Below, piece by piece: positions 1-15,957 of a DNA stretch of 64,000 nt. Every line of letters begins with the position of its first letter. The first letter of the stretch is position 1. The DNA is from Chrysomallon squamiferum. Lineage: Eukaryota > Mollusca > Gastropoda > Neomphalida > Peltospiridae. The DNA is taken from assembly GCA_012295275.1 (NCBI GenBank), contig CM022667.1, forward strand, positions 12,595,038-12,659,037, read 5' to 3'. A program made the position numbers and the translations under genes. The notes below the pieces were generated by a model. That model was not told where the DNA came from, ran no database searches, and worked only from the letters and a program-made list of their open reading frames with translations.

Positions 1-813
1 AAGTATCGATAACAGACAATTGAAAAATATTTCGCCTGCTTTTTATACATTTCAGAATTAGATAACATCATCATTAAATACATGCCACATTTATCACCGA
101 GTATTACAATCATACTAGTTTATTATTCTCTGTCAAATAGAGACATTAAATCAATGCCATGGTATTTGAAAGAGTAACAGAATAAACGTATGTATGTATA
201 CATGGATGGATGGATTCATAGCTCTTTCTGACACCCAACAGTCGATCTGGTTTTGTATTTCGTGCTGGAGTGTCGTTTAGCATTCATTCATTGAATACAC
301 GTACATATACCAGTTGGAACTGTAAACAGAGCAATTAACAAAATGAGAAGTATTGATCTTGATGTCTATGACGCGGGCTATAAAAAAATGTCACTACATA
401 CAGTAGAAATAGATGTTTTAATAGCATGCTATCAATACCAAATATCAAAAAATCTGTTTCAGCAGAACATGATTAGTAACATATCTGACATATTAATGCT
501 TGATTTTTTCATTATTCATCTCGATACAACTGATATTGCATCGTGTAAATTAACTGATAATGTTCAATATGTTAGATATATCCATTATATTTATCTTTCG
601 TCATGCAAAATATTAACCTGCAGTAATATATTTCTGTTTTTATTGACATATGAGTATATTTATAAGCCTCACTCTGCATATACACGCGCGCGCACAGACA
701 GATATATGAATGTGTATGTCTTGTTTTGTATATATCTCGTGCAATGTACGTGAAAGTAATGTGCAGAAAATAAAGAAATTAAACACAACAACAGTTAAAT
801 ATATTGTGCAGAG
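1..813. other. Intergenic DNA, no gene recognised
   Basis: AT-rich sequence with short GTAT/GGAT runs. A 136-codon open frame lies on the plus strand at 343-753, but its product is cysteine- and tyrosine-rich, has no recognisable domain and looks like chance. An AATAAA near 765 on the plus strand could end an upstream transcript converging on the tubulin gene, but no coding exon supports that. Confidence 0.5.
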
Positions 814-819
814 TTTATT
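814..819 (-). promoter_or_regulatory. Probable poly(A) signal of beta-tubulin
   Basis: AATAAA on the minus strand (TTTATT on plus), about 120 bases beyond the tubulin stop codon. It is the first good hexamer after the stop and would give a short 3' UTR, as is usual for tubulin genes. The call rests on position only. Confidence 0.5.
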
Positions 820-937
820 TTGGGGATTTTTATTTCCAGCAGAATGAAAGAAAGAAGCAGTTTCAATAAAGTGTTTTCATGAAGAGGAATTCAAAACAGT
901 CACAAGAAAGTTTTTTGTCAGATTCGGTTCGTAATTT

Positions 938-4486
<3,549 letters not shown>

Positions 4487-5586
4487 GGTGTTTTCTAGGT
4501 TTTAAAAAAAAAAATAGATATCAATTTGACGTTTTTTTCTCAGTTCAGCTGCTCGGAGTTTGTCGCTGTTTGTTTCCCGGTAAACAGGCAGTCGTTTTTA
4601 AAACCTCTATCTGCGTCCATAGCAACCAAATCAAACAGTAACCAGTTTATCGACCAGTTTGAATGGCTGCGTCACTTATTGTGAAGAAGATATTTATTAT
4701 TCATCTCGGTGTAAACTGTCTTAGCTAAACGAGTAGATAGATACGTATAAGGCCGTAAAGAGAAAATATTTTGTTTTACTGGATCGCTGATATAGAGGAA
4801 AACGCTGTTTTAATCTTCAGCGATTTTCTTAGTTTTTTTTTTTTTTTTTCTTTACTTTTGTGGTACATATGTCACAGAAGATACCTATCCATGTATATAA
4901 GTATGTATATAAATATAATTAAATAAATAAATTATACATATATCTACATACACAACAACATACACGCACAGACACACACACACACAACACAAATGTATTT
5001 CAATAAATCTGTACGAATACGTACGTGCCTTACGTTCTTTTTTTAAATTGGACTCTGAACTGAATGTGAAATAAGAAAACATTGATTTGTAAAATATTCA
5101 CAATTTCAGTCACAAAACAAACTTTTATTTCGTAGTTGCCTCACGAGTTTATCGCTATTTGTGATTATGTAAACATGCACGGAGTACTACTATCAGGGAA
5201 GAGGTGTCAAATATAAATTTATTTAAGTCCATACAAGCATAAAAGTTAACTCCTTATAGAAACTGTTTGATTGTCACAGAAAAAAAAAAAAAAAAAATTA
5301 AAAAAGAAAAGACTGAGAAATTAATGTTTTTCAAAAGTCCTGTTAACATTTTTACCTGTCAGTTTTATCGATTTCTTCTGAGCGACAGAACACTGTTCAA
5401 TAATTAAATTGTGTTCTGCTGAAGTGTACCATTGTTTCAATGACTTCTGTTTTATCGCGTTTTCTTTTGATACACGTTAGAGTAATGTTTGGTAAATTGC
5501 GAGTGTGTTTCTTCGATAAGAAAAATAATTAAGAATCTGTCAGTACCGAAATGTAGTAATGAAATGAAATGTGGAACATTAAAAAG

Positions 5587-5588
<2 letters not shown>

Positions 5589-5662
<74 letters not shown>
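5589..5662. repeat. (GA)n microsatellite
   Basis: About 37 uninterrupted GA units inside duplication copy A. It accounts for the Arg-Glu and Ser-Leu repeat frames seen there on both strands, which are not genes. Confidence 0.95.
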
Positions 5663-5664
<2 letters not shown>

Positions 5665-5899
5665 AACACAGAGATAAATATAAAGATGGCTAACAGATGT
5701 ATAAATGATGCATAAATAGAGAGACAAATAGATAGACAGTGACAGATAAAGGAAAAATCAGAGAGAGGGTGAGATGCACAAACAGGTAGGTAGATAATAC
5801 ATACATATACACATTATATATAGTAATGGAGAAAAAATAGAATAATAAATATGTATATAATTCGTGATCTATAGACGGATAAACAGAAGAAATAAAGAT

Positions 5900-5937
5900 A
5901 TAGATAGATAGATAGATAGATAGATAGATTGATTGAC

Positions 5938-5989
<52 letters not shown>

Positions 5990-5990
5990 A
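5900..5990. repeat. GATA then GATT tetranucleotide tracts
   Basis: A run of GATA units passes directly into a run of about 15 GATT units. It lies in duplication copy A and has no counterpart in copy B, so it grew after the duplication. Confidence 0.9.
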
Positions 5991-7136
5991 TTGGGATTGA
6001 GATAGAAAGATAAAAGACAGAGAGACAGTATTTAGAAAGACAAATTAAAGAAGCACAGACGATGAAAATGAACGAATGAAATAAAACCGTAGGTATTCTT
6101 TACAAATGTTAGTGATATGCTTCAAAAAATATTTCGTTTTCTTTCTTCCAACTTACAGTAAATTATAACCTACAATGGTTTTCAGAATCTGATGTGAAAT
6201 TCCGACTAGAAGATGAAATAAAATTAAATACAAAATAATTTATAACATTAAAAGAAATAATCGATCCGCTACAGTGACCACGACTGAACGTCAGAGAACT
6301 GTAAAAAGTTGTTCTTTAATCAATAAACAGAAAGACTACAAAGCTGCAGGTAAATTTGACGTAGGTGTCTGTGACTGCGTGGAGCCAACCATTTAAATAT
6401 TTAATTACCACTTCAGTCAGAAACAGATATTGATATAGTAATTTTAACACGGATGGGTAGAGCAGTTAGATCTACATCATTCTAGTTTTTCGAAATAAAA
6501 ACAAAATCAATGGAATTGTGGTTTACCTAATGCCTGTCTATTCTTTTACTGTCTCCACTGCAAGGGTATTTGCTATGCGGATGTGGTCTATGCTACTAAT
6601 TATATTTTGGGCATTAAATCTCGTATAAACTTGCTGTTGCAAAACCAAGCCAATCTCGTACAATATCCTCAGCGTTTTTTTGAAAAAGAAGTAGATTTCT
6701 TTGTGTGTACATACAGTTTCCATTACAACCTTAAATATTCCAAATATATATATATATATTATTTTATTTTATCTTATTTTATTAACCAGAGATAAATATT
6801 GATGTTTATATAGTCTTATGTTATTCTTTATCATGTAAATTACATTAATGTAATATTTGTTATTATATTTTTTTTTTTTTTTTTTTTATTTGTTTTTTTT
6901 TTATTATAAATGAACTTTGTCCACCGAGTGTTTTTGTCCATTGTATAGTTATTGTCTTATATAAATATATTTTTGTTGTTCTTCTTAGGGCTTTTGTCAT
7001 CGGACATTTTGTCCATTGGGGGTTGTTACAAGAACCGTAAATGTTTGTCAAAAGTGCCTCTGGTTAAAACTGCACTTTTCAAAAGTAAATTGTTCCTTTA
7101 CATTCAGTTTAAAAGCATTCCTAACATTCCCCTTAT

Positions 7137-7172
<36 letters not shown>

Positions 7173-7519
7173 TTAATTGTTAATATTCACCTTCTTTTCA
7201 CGGCAAGAAACATACCTGATGTTTGTATTATTTTCACAAAGAACGTGTCAGTCTGCTTCGTGTCTTCAGCATCGGAAAATAACATTTATGCATCCGTATA
7301 AACTCACTGAGCCAAATTTAATTCATTCACCAATATCCCATTAAGACATTTGACGTAATGTTTCCATTATTTCCTTTTTATTATGCCGATGGTTGTAGAT
7401 TCTGAAAGATTTTTTTTTTTTTTTTTTTTTTATTAACAATAATAATAATAAATAAAAGTCGAATGAATTATTCACTTCCGGTTCCGTCAATGACAGCTTT
7501 TACCTAAAATCATTATATC

Positions 7520-8396
7520 TTCTGTAAAACAAATTTTTATTTTGTAGTTGCCTAATAAGTTTATTGCTTATGGATTGTGTAAACATGTTTAAAGTCGAAC
7601 AAACAAGGAAAAGGTGTCAAATATAAATTTATTTAAGGCAATACAAGTATAAATGTGAAGTCTTTGTTCTGTTTTAACTGATTTAGAATAAGGAGAAAAA
7701 TTAATGCTTTTAAAAAGTTACCTGTTAAGATTTTTACCTGTGACATTATAGTTTTTAATAACTAAATAGCGTTCTGTTGAATGGTGTTATCATTTCAGTG
7801 TAGAAGTAGTTGTAACATTAGTTGTCATAGTGGTGGTGGTGTTGTAGTAGTGGTTTTATTAATAGTAATAGTAGTAGTAGTTGGTGTAGTAATTGTAATG
7901 TTAGTTTTCTTTCGTACAGGTTAAAGTTTGGTAAATTGTCCTTTTTTAATGTGTTTCAAATAATTAAGAATTTTTAAGAGAGAGAGAGCAGGTAAATACA
8001 TATATAGGATAGGTATATACTAATATAGCGGGTTTAAAAATATATAGAAATATATAAAAACTTGATAAAGATATATATATATGAATCGATTTGATACAGT
8101 GATAATGATCGATCGTTAGATTCACAGAACTGTAAAAATTTGTTTTTGAATCAATAAGCGGATAATACAGTAACTACAAAGTTTTGTTCAGATCCACTTG
8201 TCGTAACGACAGCCGGAGACAAGCATTTAAATATTTAATTTCTTCAAAGAGCTGTAGTTATTGGTATAAACATGTTACCTGACTCCTACATCATTCTTGT
8301 TTTTTGTAAAAAAAAAAAAAAAAATAAAAACACAATAAAAATTTAAAAAAAACAACACAAGAACAGTACAGTTCTGGTTTACCTATAATAATAACA

Positions 8397-8400
<4 letters not shown>
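7520..8400. repeat. Diverged tandem duplication, copy B
   Basis: Direct-orientation partner of 5100-6540. The shared blocks occur in the same order; the AAGAGAGAGAG at about 7975 is the short counterpart of the expanded GA tract in copy A. A further fragment near 9165 shares the ACCTGTCAG...ATCGATTT word with copy A (5355), hinting at a third partial copy. Confidence 0.8.

Positions 8401-8442
<42 letters not shown>
8398..8442. repeat. (AAT)n microsatellite
   Basis: About 14 AAT units at the right edge of duplication copy B. Confidence 0.9.
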
Positions 8443-8443
<1 letters not shown>

Positions 8444-8594
8444 TGGTTTACTGATACAACAGGAACATCTTAATTTATTTGAAAGTAATTTGAAAACAAA
8501 TACCACTAGCTACGTATCTGCAGAATTTATGTATGTATGTTCGTACGAACGTCTGTATGTATATACGTATGTGTGTATGAATGTATGTGTAATG

Positions 8595-8596
<2 letters not shown>

Positions 8597-8650
<54 letters not shown>
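8597..8650. repeat. (TG)n microsatellite
   Basis: About 27 uninterrupted TG units preceded by a decayed TGTA/TATG run. Confidence 0.95.
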
Positions 8651-8654
<4 letters not shown>

Positions 8655-9217
8655 AATAATTATTTATTTTTCTATCTACATAATATATCAGAGTAGGTAC
8701 AAAAATATCTTAGTGCAAATGGGTGAAAAATAACCAACAACAATATAAAACATATAATTAAACATATTCTTATTATCAAAAGTTATATTTGCTTTTTTTA
8801 TTTTTTTATTTTTAGAAAGGCAATGTTAAAATAGCGTACAAGAAGGCATTAACATGAACACAATACAGAACCCAGTGAAAAGACCGTGTTCTCTGTGTTA
8901 AAATCAAGATTTAAAAAAAAAAACGTATATATTAATAAGTCAGGTGGGTAAGACACGTGTTTTTCTTTTCTACAGGTGCAGTATTCAAATGATAAATTAC
9001 GTTGCCTTTTGAAACTTGCCTCTCAAACACAAAGAGCTACCAATTTAAAATGTTATCACTCATGCCACTGAAATCTCACACAAACAGGTTTTTAAAACTG
9101 AGTAAATAATGGTGAAGAAGAAAAAAACAATTTTTTTTAACGATCTGAATGTAATGTAAAGTAGTACCTGTCAGAAACTGATCGATTTTGTTTCAGTATT
9201 GAGTGTTTGTTTAGTTC

Positions 9218-9220
<3 letters not shown>

Positions 9221-9261
<41 letters not shown>
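9221..9261. repeat. (TA)n microsatellite
   Basis: About 20 TA units. Confidence 0.95.
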
Positions 9262-9265
<4 letters not shown>

Positions 9266-9775
9266 GACATATCTATGTATGTGTGTGTGTACATGTTTGT
9301 CGTTCTAACTGACTTTATTGTACGTGAGTTTGTATGTGTGTTTGTATGTATGTACATGTAGGTATGTTGCCTTTTTTTGTGTAATATATGTTTGTATATA
9401 TCAAACATATACCGGTAAACAAATGTTTGTTTTTTCTTCCAAAATAATCAAACAGGTAATTTGTAATAATCGTTCCCTGTGTAAAGTTTTTTTATCAAAA
9501 ACATTCTTCTAATGGACACAAACTCACATTATTAAAAATAATCGTTCCCTCTCTTCTCTCTTTTTTTTTATCATTTCTTTTTATCACTTTCACATTCTAA
9601 TTTATTAAGATTTCATATTCGTTTGAAGATTAATTTCCATTCCTCTTAATTGCAGATTCTGCAATACTCAGAGTTACCCCTCCGTAATTACTTCCCCTAC
9701 TCTCGAAATGTACGGAATTTCCAAATAAAGCATCTGTTAATATTTATCTAATTTGCTCCATCTTATTATTATTAT

Positions 9776-9792
9776 TAATTTATTTATTATTT

Positions 9793-9823
<31 letters not shown>

Positions 9824-9832
9824 TTATTATTC

Positions 9833-9875
<43 letters not shown>

Positions 9876-9898
9876 AATTATTAATTATTAATTAAATT

Positions 9899-9935
<37 letters not shown>

Positions 9936-9945
9936 TTTTTTTTTT
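9776..9945. repeat. Compound ATTT / GTT / ATTT microsatellite
   Basis: A run of ATTT units, then about 13 GTT units, then ATTT units again, separated by short ATTA spacers. Confidence 0.9.
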
Positions 9946-10047
9946 ACTTTTTTTATCCACTTGATATAAATTAACTATTATAAAATTGAAAAAACACTCA
10001 ATAAACTACAAGCAATAATTCCATTAGAATTTTAGAAAACAAATTAA

Positions 10048-10196
10048 TTATGTGAAATATTCCAGGCTTTTATGTGACCGTTTTATCTTCAGGTAGGAAT
10101 CCATTTCACTGCGTCTAATGACAACCCGGCTGCCGAGGTTGTCTGCATCTACCAGACTCTTCATCATTTCGCGAATATACGGTTCTCGTCTGGAAT
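10048..10196 (-). CDS. Orphan terminal exon of an unidentified gene
   Basis: On the minus strand a consensus acceptor (CTGTACAG) is followed by 48 codons and a TAA. The reading is coding-like: charged residues, mixed codon use and about 47% GC in a 30% GC neighbourhood. It includes EPYIREMMKSLVDADNLGSR and MDSYLKIKRSHKSLEYF. I do not recognise the family. No partner exon was found upstream on minus before the CYBA gene at 13.6 kb; the 0.5 kb directly upstream is a minisatellite. It may be the last exon of a gene whose other exons lie far away, or a relic of a lost or duplicated gene. Confidence 0.45.
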
Positions 10197-10233
10197 CTGT
10201 ACAGTTTGTTTTTCTTCTATGTGTTTTATTCTA

Positions 10234-10750
10234 TGAGAGAGGTGTTCACTGATATATTTAGAGTTACTGCCCTTGTGTGAGAGATGTTCACTGATATATT
10301 TAGTTACTGCTCTTGTGAGAGATGTTCACTAATGTGTTTAGAGTTACTCCCCTTGTGTGAGAGATGTTCACTGATATATTTAGAGATACCGCCCTTGCGT
10401 GAGAGATGTTCACTGATATATTTAGAGATACCGCCCTTGTGTGAGAGATGTTCACTGATATATTTAGTTACTGCTCTCGTGAGAGATGTTCACTGCTATA
10501 TTTAGTTACTGCCCTTGTGTGAGAGATGTTCACTAATGTGTTTAGAGTTACTCCCCTTGTGTGAGAGGTGTTCACTGCTATATTTAGTTATCACCTTGTG
10601 TGAGAGATGTTCACTGATATATTTAGTTATCACCTTGTTAGAGGTGTTCACTGCACCTTGTGTGAGAGATGTTCACTGATATATTTAGTTACTGCCCTTG
10701 TGTGAGAGATGTTCACTGATATATTTAGAGTTACCGCCCTTGTGTGAGTC
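10234..10750. repeat. Minisatellite, about 13 units of 38-44 bp
   Basis: The core is GAGAGATGTTCACTGATATA followed by TTTAG, then a variable tail (AGTTACTGCCCTTGTGT and shorter forms). Units differ in length and in fixed variants such as ACTAATGTG and GAGATACCGCCC. One unit is cut to about 23 bp. An open frame across it gives a repeated CERCSLIYLEIPPL-like peptide, which I judge to be a by-product because unit lengths vary out of frame. Confidence 0.95.
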
Positions 10751-11373
10751 TATATCTTTATTCATCATCTGTTTTGTGCTGATGAGAAGTATGAGCCTGA
10801 CATGTCATGGCAGTTTCTTCAAAAATATTGTAATATGAAATACAAAGCAATGGACTGTTAAAAATGTCAAAAAAAAAAAAAAATGTAGAAAGGCTATATT
10901 TTTAATGGTGTGCATTGTGCAATGAGGGAAAATGTTTATCAATCATTTGCTTTTAACAAATGTAACTATAATAGGCTAAAATTCCATAAAGTATTAAAGC
11001 TGTAGATGGGTAGTTACTGTGACTGTGATAGGAATGTGTCAAAAGAAAACTTTGGCTATTTACCACACTTGCACACCCTATTATTATTATTTATTATTAT
11101 CTTTTAACCATATATATATCATATTTTTCATGCTTTTTTTTATTTTATCTGCTTGGCACGTCTTATATTTAAATTGGTGTATGCGTGTGTTGAGATAGAT
11201 ACATCATATATTATTTATTAAAATGAAAACATGGATTTAAGTATTTCAGGAGCCCAGATACAAAATATCACAGGTCACTTAAGGCAAGATTATCACAGAA
11301 AGTATTAATAAGATCAGATTTAAAAAACTAAAATATTAATATGTCTATTAATTTAATTATCATGTCATTCTGC

Positions 11374-11481
<108 letters not shown>

Positions 11482-12216
11482 AATTAAAATATATTTTAAA
11501 AAATTTATTAAAAATCTGTTCATTATTAATTCATTAAATGTCTATTCATTACAATTGCTTTATTCAAGATTATTAAAAACAACCATACATATTTCTCTCT
11601 AGTCTATTTGTAATGGAAACAGAACAGTCCATCAAGGTATGGTTCCAATCCATTATTTACAGTCTTGTTTTATAATTTGAATAAATGTTAAATAACATGA
11701 TCACCAAACAGTTTTTTTTACAATTCTCTTCATCTAACAGAAATTATGTCTTTATTTACAAATTGTTTGTTTTCATTATGTATGTAAAATATTAAGATAA
11801 TTTTTTTTTTTTTTTTTTTTTTTTTTTTCAGTTTGTGTTTACAGCTGGGATTCAGATGGGCCACATGACAATATTAGTGGAGTAAATGAAAAAAAAAAGA
11901 TTAAAAAAGAAAGTTACACAAACATACTTTTTTCACATTCCACATCAGCAGAATTTATATTTGATGAATATTCTTTTCCCATACAATTTCAACAAGTAAC
12001 AAACAAAGTAATTAAATCTATCGGTATAAATTTATTTAAAAAAAAACCAGTCAGCACAGATCAACTGTATATCAAAAGAGTGTTTATAAAAGATAAATGA
12101 ATTTTAAAATGTTAAAAAGATTTACAAATATGGAAAAGATTTTATAATAAATGTTATATATAATTAAATTAATCTGAAGTGTTATTGTGTATAAGTAACA
12201 CTAGTGATTGTTTATG

Positions 12217-12254
<38 letters not shown>

Positions 12255-12560
12255 CAAGTATGTATGTATATTAATGTTTGTGGTTTCTCAAAACTGCTAA
12301 TAAATTAAACAGAAGAATTAACTGTGGAGAGCAAAAGAATAAGTAAGTGCAGACAGCACTTTTTGTAATAGTACATCTCCTGCATTTACAGTTAACCACC
12401 CTATAAAAATATTGAGTATGTCCCTCACACATACTACACACAAAGAGTTCCAGTTTTATGTGTGAAATATGTTTACATATTGCATACATAGATCTATTAC
12501 ATTTTTCATTAAAAAAAAAATTAAGAAAATTCAATATAAAACAGTTAAAGTGGAAGACTA

Positions 12561-12583
12561 ATAATAATAACAATAACAATAAC

Positions 12584-12620
<37 letters not shown>

Positions 12621-12622
12621 TA
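12561..12622. repeat. (AAT)n microsatellite
   Basis: About 20 AAT units with three AAC interruptions at the left end. Confidence 0.95.
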
Positions 12623-13595
12623 AAAAAGACAAATAATTTAAAATTTTGTTCCAAAGTTTCATATAGCACCAATTTCAAAGTAGAGATAAAATGTTTAAAA
12701 AATATTTATACAAAAAATATTGACAAACATGCATATTATCATACTAAAATTATTCATACAGTATTATATATATATATAATAATTTTTATACTTTTATATA
12801 CTAAAAGTATATATACAAAAATTAAATTTACCATTTTTTTTTTTATACAGTGTTAAAATTATATATATATAATAATTATACATGGCACTATGCATATTAT
12901 TAGAAAAGGTAATTAACTCAAAACCAAAGAAGTGACTCTAGTTAAGATATAATTATATGAAAGGCAATGGGTCACGGCACATGGTGAGAGTGTGTATACA
13001 GAGAAATTTAAAAAACAGAAAATACACTTCATCAAAATGAAATGAATGCATGGTAATTGTCAAAGACAACATATTTAGATTGAACTGATATTAAATTTCA
13101 GCTGCACACTTATTTGGCATGTATGAAAGAAGGAAACCAGGACAGCTCCGTGCAATTTCTGACTGCTGAGAAGTTTCAAAGTACTTATTTATTATACGAA
13201 TACAGGGACTTTTTAAGTTATCAGTTCAGAGTCCATACTGAATCCCACTGGAGGCCTGGCACCCTATATCCAAACTAGGAGATGTCCTCCATTCCAAGTA
13301 TCCTTTTCTCAACATATTTTTATTTTAATGGTTATTTTATAACTAGATGTCAGTCACAGTTAGTGATATGATAAAGAAAACATGGTTTTCACGATGTGCC
13401 AGAGAATAAAGAGAAACAGATACAAATAAACAGCAGCTGAACACAATGGGAAAATTTGTGCAGCAGGCCTGCACTTGTCACAGAATGAGAATCATAAATA
13501 CACACTATGCTAAATAATTTCATTTTTAACAATAGATCAGAAACACCATGATAATTTAGGCAGTTCATTAAATGAACTGGCAATTTCTGACATTT

Positions 13596-15957
13596 TTAAA
13601 TTCTGCTTTCTCTGCTGTCATCGTGAACAACTCTTCTTGGAGGTGGGTGCTGGGGCTGTTCTATTACTGCAGGGCGAGGGGGTGCAGGTGGGTCCAAACC
13701 AGCAGGAATCCACTCTTCATTTTTAATGGCTGCCTGAAATCAAAGTTGTTAATCTTTAACATTAAAATACTGAATAATGAAATTAATTAATTGACAAATG
13801 AATGAACTGAAAATTAGCTTTGTTACCAGATATTTGGGGTCAAGAAAGGTTGTGATTTTAAAACCAAATTATTTGATAATCAAATGAAAATATGGAGGGG
13901 TAATAATAATACATTTTGACAGTTATTAGATACAATGAAAAGCTGTGGGTTTTTTCATACTAAAACAATGGAAAATAAAATGAAAGAATAAATAAATGAT
14001 TCAAATACAGTTTATAAGAAAGTTCAAATGATATTTAAGTTTACTACAAAATATACATTATATTACATATACAGACAGAAACACAAACACACATAACTCA
14101 TTACACATCTAAATACATATATCTACACAATATACAATAGATTATGTACAAAATGTAGACAAACATTAGCACAGACACACTACCAATATGCATACACCAG
14201 AGAACAAAATATATTTAATAAAACTTACCACTAAATAAATAATCCCTGTTATCAGAAAACAGATAGCACCAATTAATGTGGGGAGAATAAAACAACATGG
14301 TATAGTTATTCTGCAAAAATAAAATACTTTATTAACCTCAAGTTTTTCTGAATAGTTATGTACAGTATTCATATAATTTTATCTTTGTCCAAAATACAAC
14401 AGACAGTATCTTTTGATGATGTATTATAAAACTGTAATTTTTCTTCTTTTGTTTTTCAAATGGATGAAAAATTACTGCCTAAATGTAGTTTTTCTTTTTT
14501 GTTTTTTCTTTACTTAGTTCAAATGGAACCAATGAAAAAAGCTGCTGTTTAACAATATAGGATTTTTAATGTTAACTAATATTAGATATATCAGAGATAT
14601 ACATTTTTTAAACTTTACATATTAGGTGTTTATTGGAAATTACAGAGATTGATTTACTTACATTAAATAGAATGCAAATCGGATGTAATAATTTCTTGTC
14701 ACCTGGCCCCCCTGTTTCACAATGATGGTGAAAAGTTTCTGAAATCTGAGACATTTAAAAAGAATAAAATGAATTTGAATGATATTCACAAACTTATAGA
14801 ATTATTAATATTTAGAAATTCATACATAACAGTTTTTAAATAACTGAAGTTATATTTTGAACATGTGTGCAACAGAATAAAATTAGAACTATTAATAATA
14901 TTGGTTTATACAATATACAGAAGCTAAATAAATTTCTATGGTAAATCGATTTTTAGTTTTGCACAAAACACCAATTTTTTTTACTTTTATGCATTATCAT
15001 TTTTATAAATGAAATTTAAATGCAATTATATGTCCTTAAGGATCTTAAAATTCATGCTAAGTCTATCTTCACATTAAATACCAGAAAAGGGTTTTCCTAC
15101 CTTCGTTCAACACTTTTTCCAGATTTTCGTTTACTTCTTGGATATTCAATAACAAATACAATCACTGAAGCCACCCTATCACATCAGTTAAAGATCAAAT
15201 AATATTTTATCTTTAAGATATTAATAATTAATAAAAAGCAAAATAATGTAAAATTTGTTGTTATATATATTAAAGAAAAAAAAAGTAACTAACAAAAATA
15301 TTTGTTGAATAATAAATGTTCTTTTTTTTTTTTTTTTTTTTGATAATAACAATATTTATAATATATAATTATATTATAACTTCTTGCTGCTTTGAAGTCA
15401 AAAATTACAACACTGGATAATTATAATAACAGGAAAATAATAATTTCTTGAGGATACATTCCAAATACGCCAATCTCCCAGTTGTTATATACGGCCACGA
15501 TTGACACTACTCCTCCGAGGAAAGTTACTGCAATAAAATATGAAATTTTAAATATTATTTCAGTTATTATAGATAACATTAATAAAATAAATAATCAAGT
15601 AAATAAATTTTAAAGAGAAAAGACAAATACTGGTATTTCTCTACACGTAAATCTTTTTTTATTTATTCAGTTATTTTATCCATAAAATACAATTGTTATT
15701 ACTGTTATTAAATTATAATTATTTTATTTATTTACTTAAAGTCAGTAATGATTAGACAATGTAGTATCGCTGTCACTGTGTCAGACAAATGTCAGAAACA
15801 GCCTCTTTAAATTCTTTTTGTCTCTTCTAATGAAACAACATATTTTTATGCACCTCTTTAAGTTTCATGCTAATTTTTCTAAACATATTCACAACAAACC
15901 TGCTGCACTGGCCAGTGCTTGTTCATTAGCCCACATAGCCCATTCGATGTGTCCCAT
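13596..15957 (-). CDS. CYBA: Cytochrome b-245 light chain (p22phox)
   Basis: Membrane partner of NOX-type NADPH oxidases. In vertebrates it stabilises NOX2 and docks the SH3 domains of the cytosolic organiser through a proline-rich tail. Exons in transcript order: 15957-15900, 15527-15458, 15175-15101, 14745-14662, 14310-14229, 13733-13596; they join in frame to 168 residues (human 195). The N-terminus MGHIEWAMWANEQALAS nearly equals the human one. FVIEYPRSKRK, VTRNYYIRF and GIIYLVAAIKNEEW mark the body, with hydrophobic membrane stretches between them. The tail has DPPAPPRP (about 137-144) and QHPPPRR (about 151-157), in the place of the vertebrate PPPRPP docking motif. An out-of-frame upstream ATG lies at 15970. 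No NOX gene is present in the window. Transcribed away from PIGN. Confidence 0.95.

Larger units (their letters stand above)
5100..6540. repeat. Diverged tandem duplication, copy A
   Basis: Several blocks recur in the same order and orientation in 7520-8400. The best is 25 identical bases beginning GGTGTCAAATATAAATTT at 5203 (7613 in copy B). Others are TTTGGTAAATTG near 5490, CAATAAnC after AACTGTAAAAA near 6297, CATTTAAATATTTAATT near 6400, and CTACATCATTCT followed by TGGTTTACCTA at 6470-6530. The offset falls from about 2,410 at the left to about 1,830 at the right, because copy A has gained simple repeats between 5588 and 6060. Confidence 0.8.
4495..10047. other. Repeat-rich region upstream of beta-tubulin
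   Basis: No coding exon was recognised on either strand. The stretch holds a diverged tandem duplication (about 5100-6540 and 7520-8400), many microsatellites, long T and A runs, and a segment of repeated TTGTCC/GGACA words at 6915-7030. Because beta-tubulin has a splice acceptor just before its ATG, its promoter and noncoding first exon should lie here, but I could not fix them. The bases at 8820-9200 are less simple than their surroundings and may be an old dispersed repeat. Confidence 0.6.

Noticed and set aside
343-753. 136-codon open frame near the left end
   Set aside because: Biased composition, no domain and no splice context; likely chance in AT-rich DNA with few stops in one frame.
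5452-5727. Long Ser-Leu and Arg-Glu proteins
   Set aside because: These are translations of the GA tract and have no other coding support. The same holds for the CT tract at 37.1 kb.
10234-10750. CRISPR-like array
   Set aside because: Repeat units adjoin each other without unique spacers and vary in length. It is a minisatellite in an animal genome.
12271-12856. Poly-Asn and poly-Leu proteins of 132-135 residues
   Set aside because: They are translations of an AAT microsatellite on the two strands.
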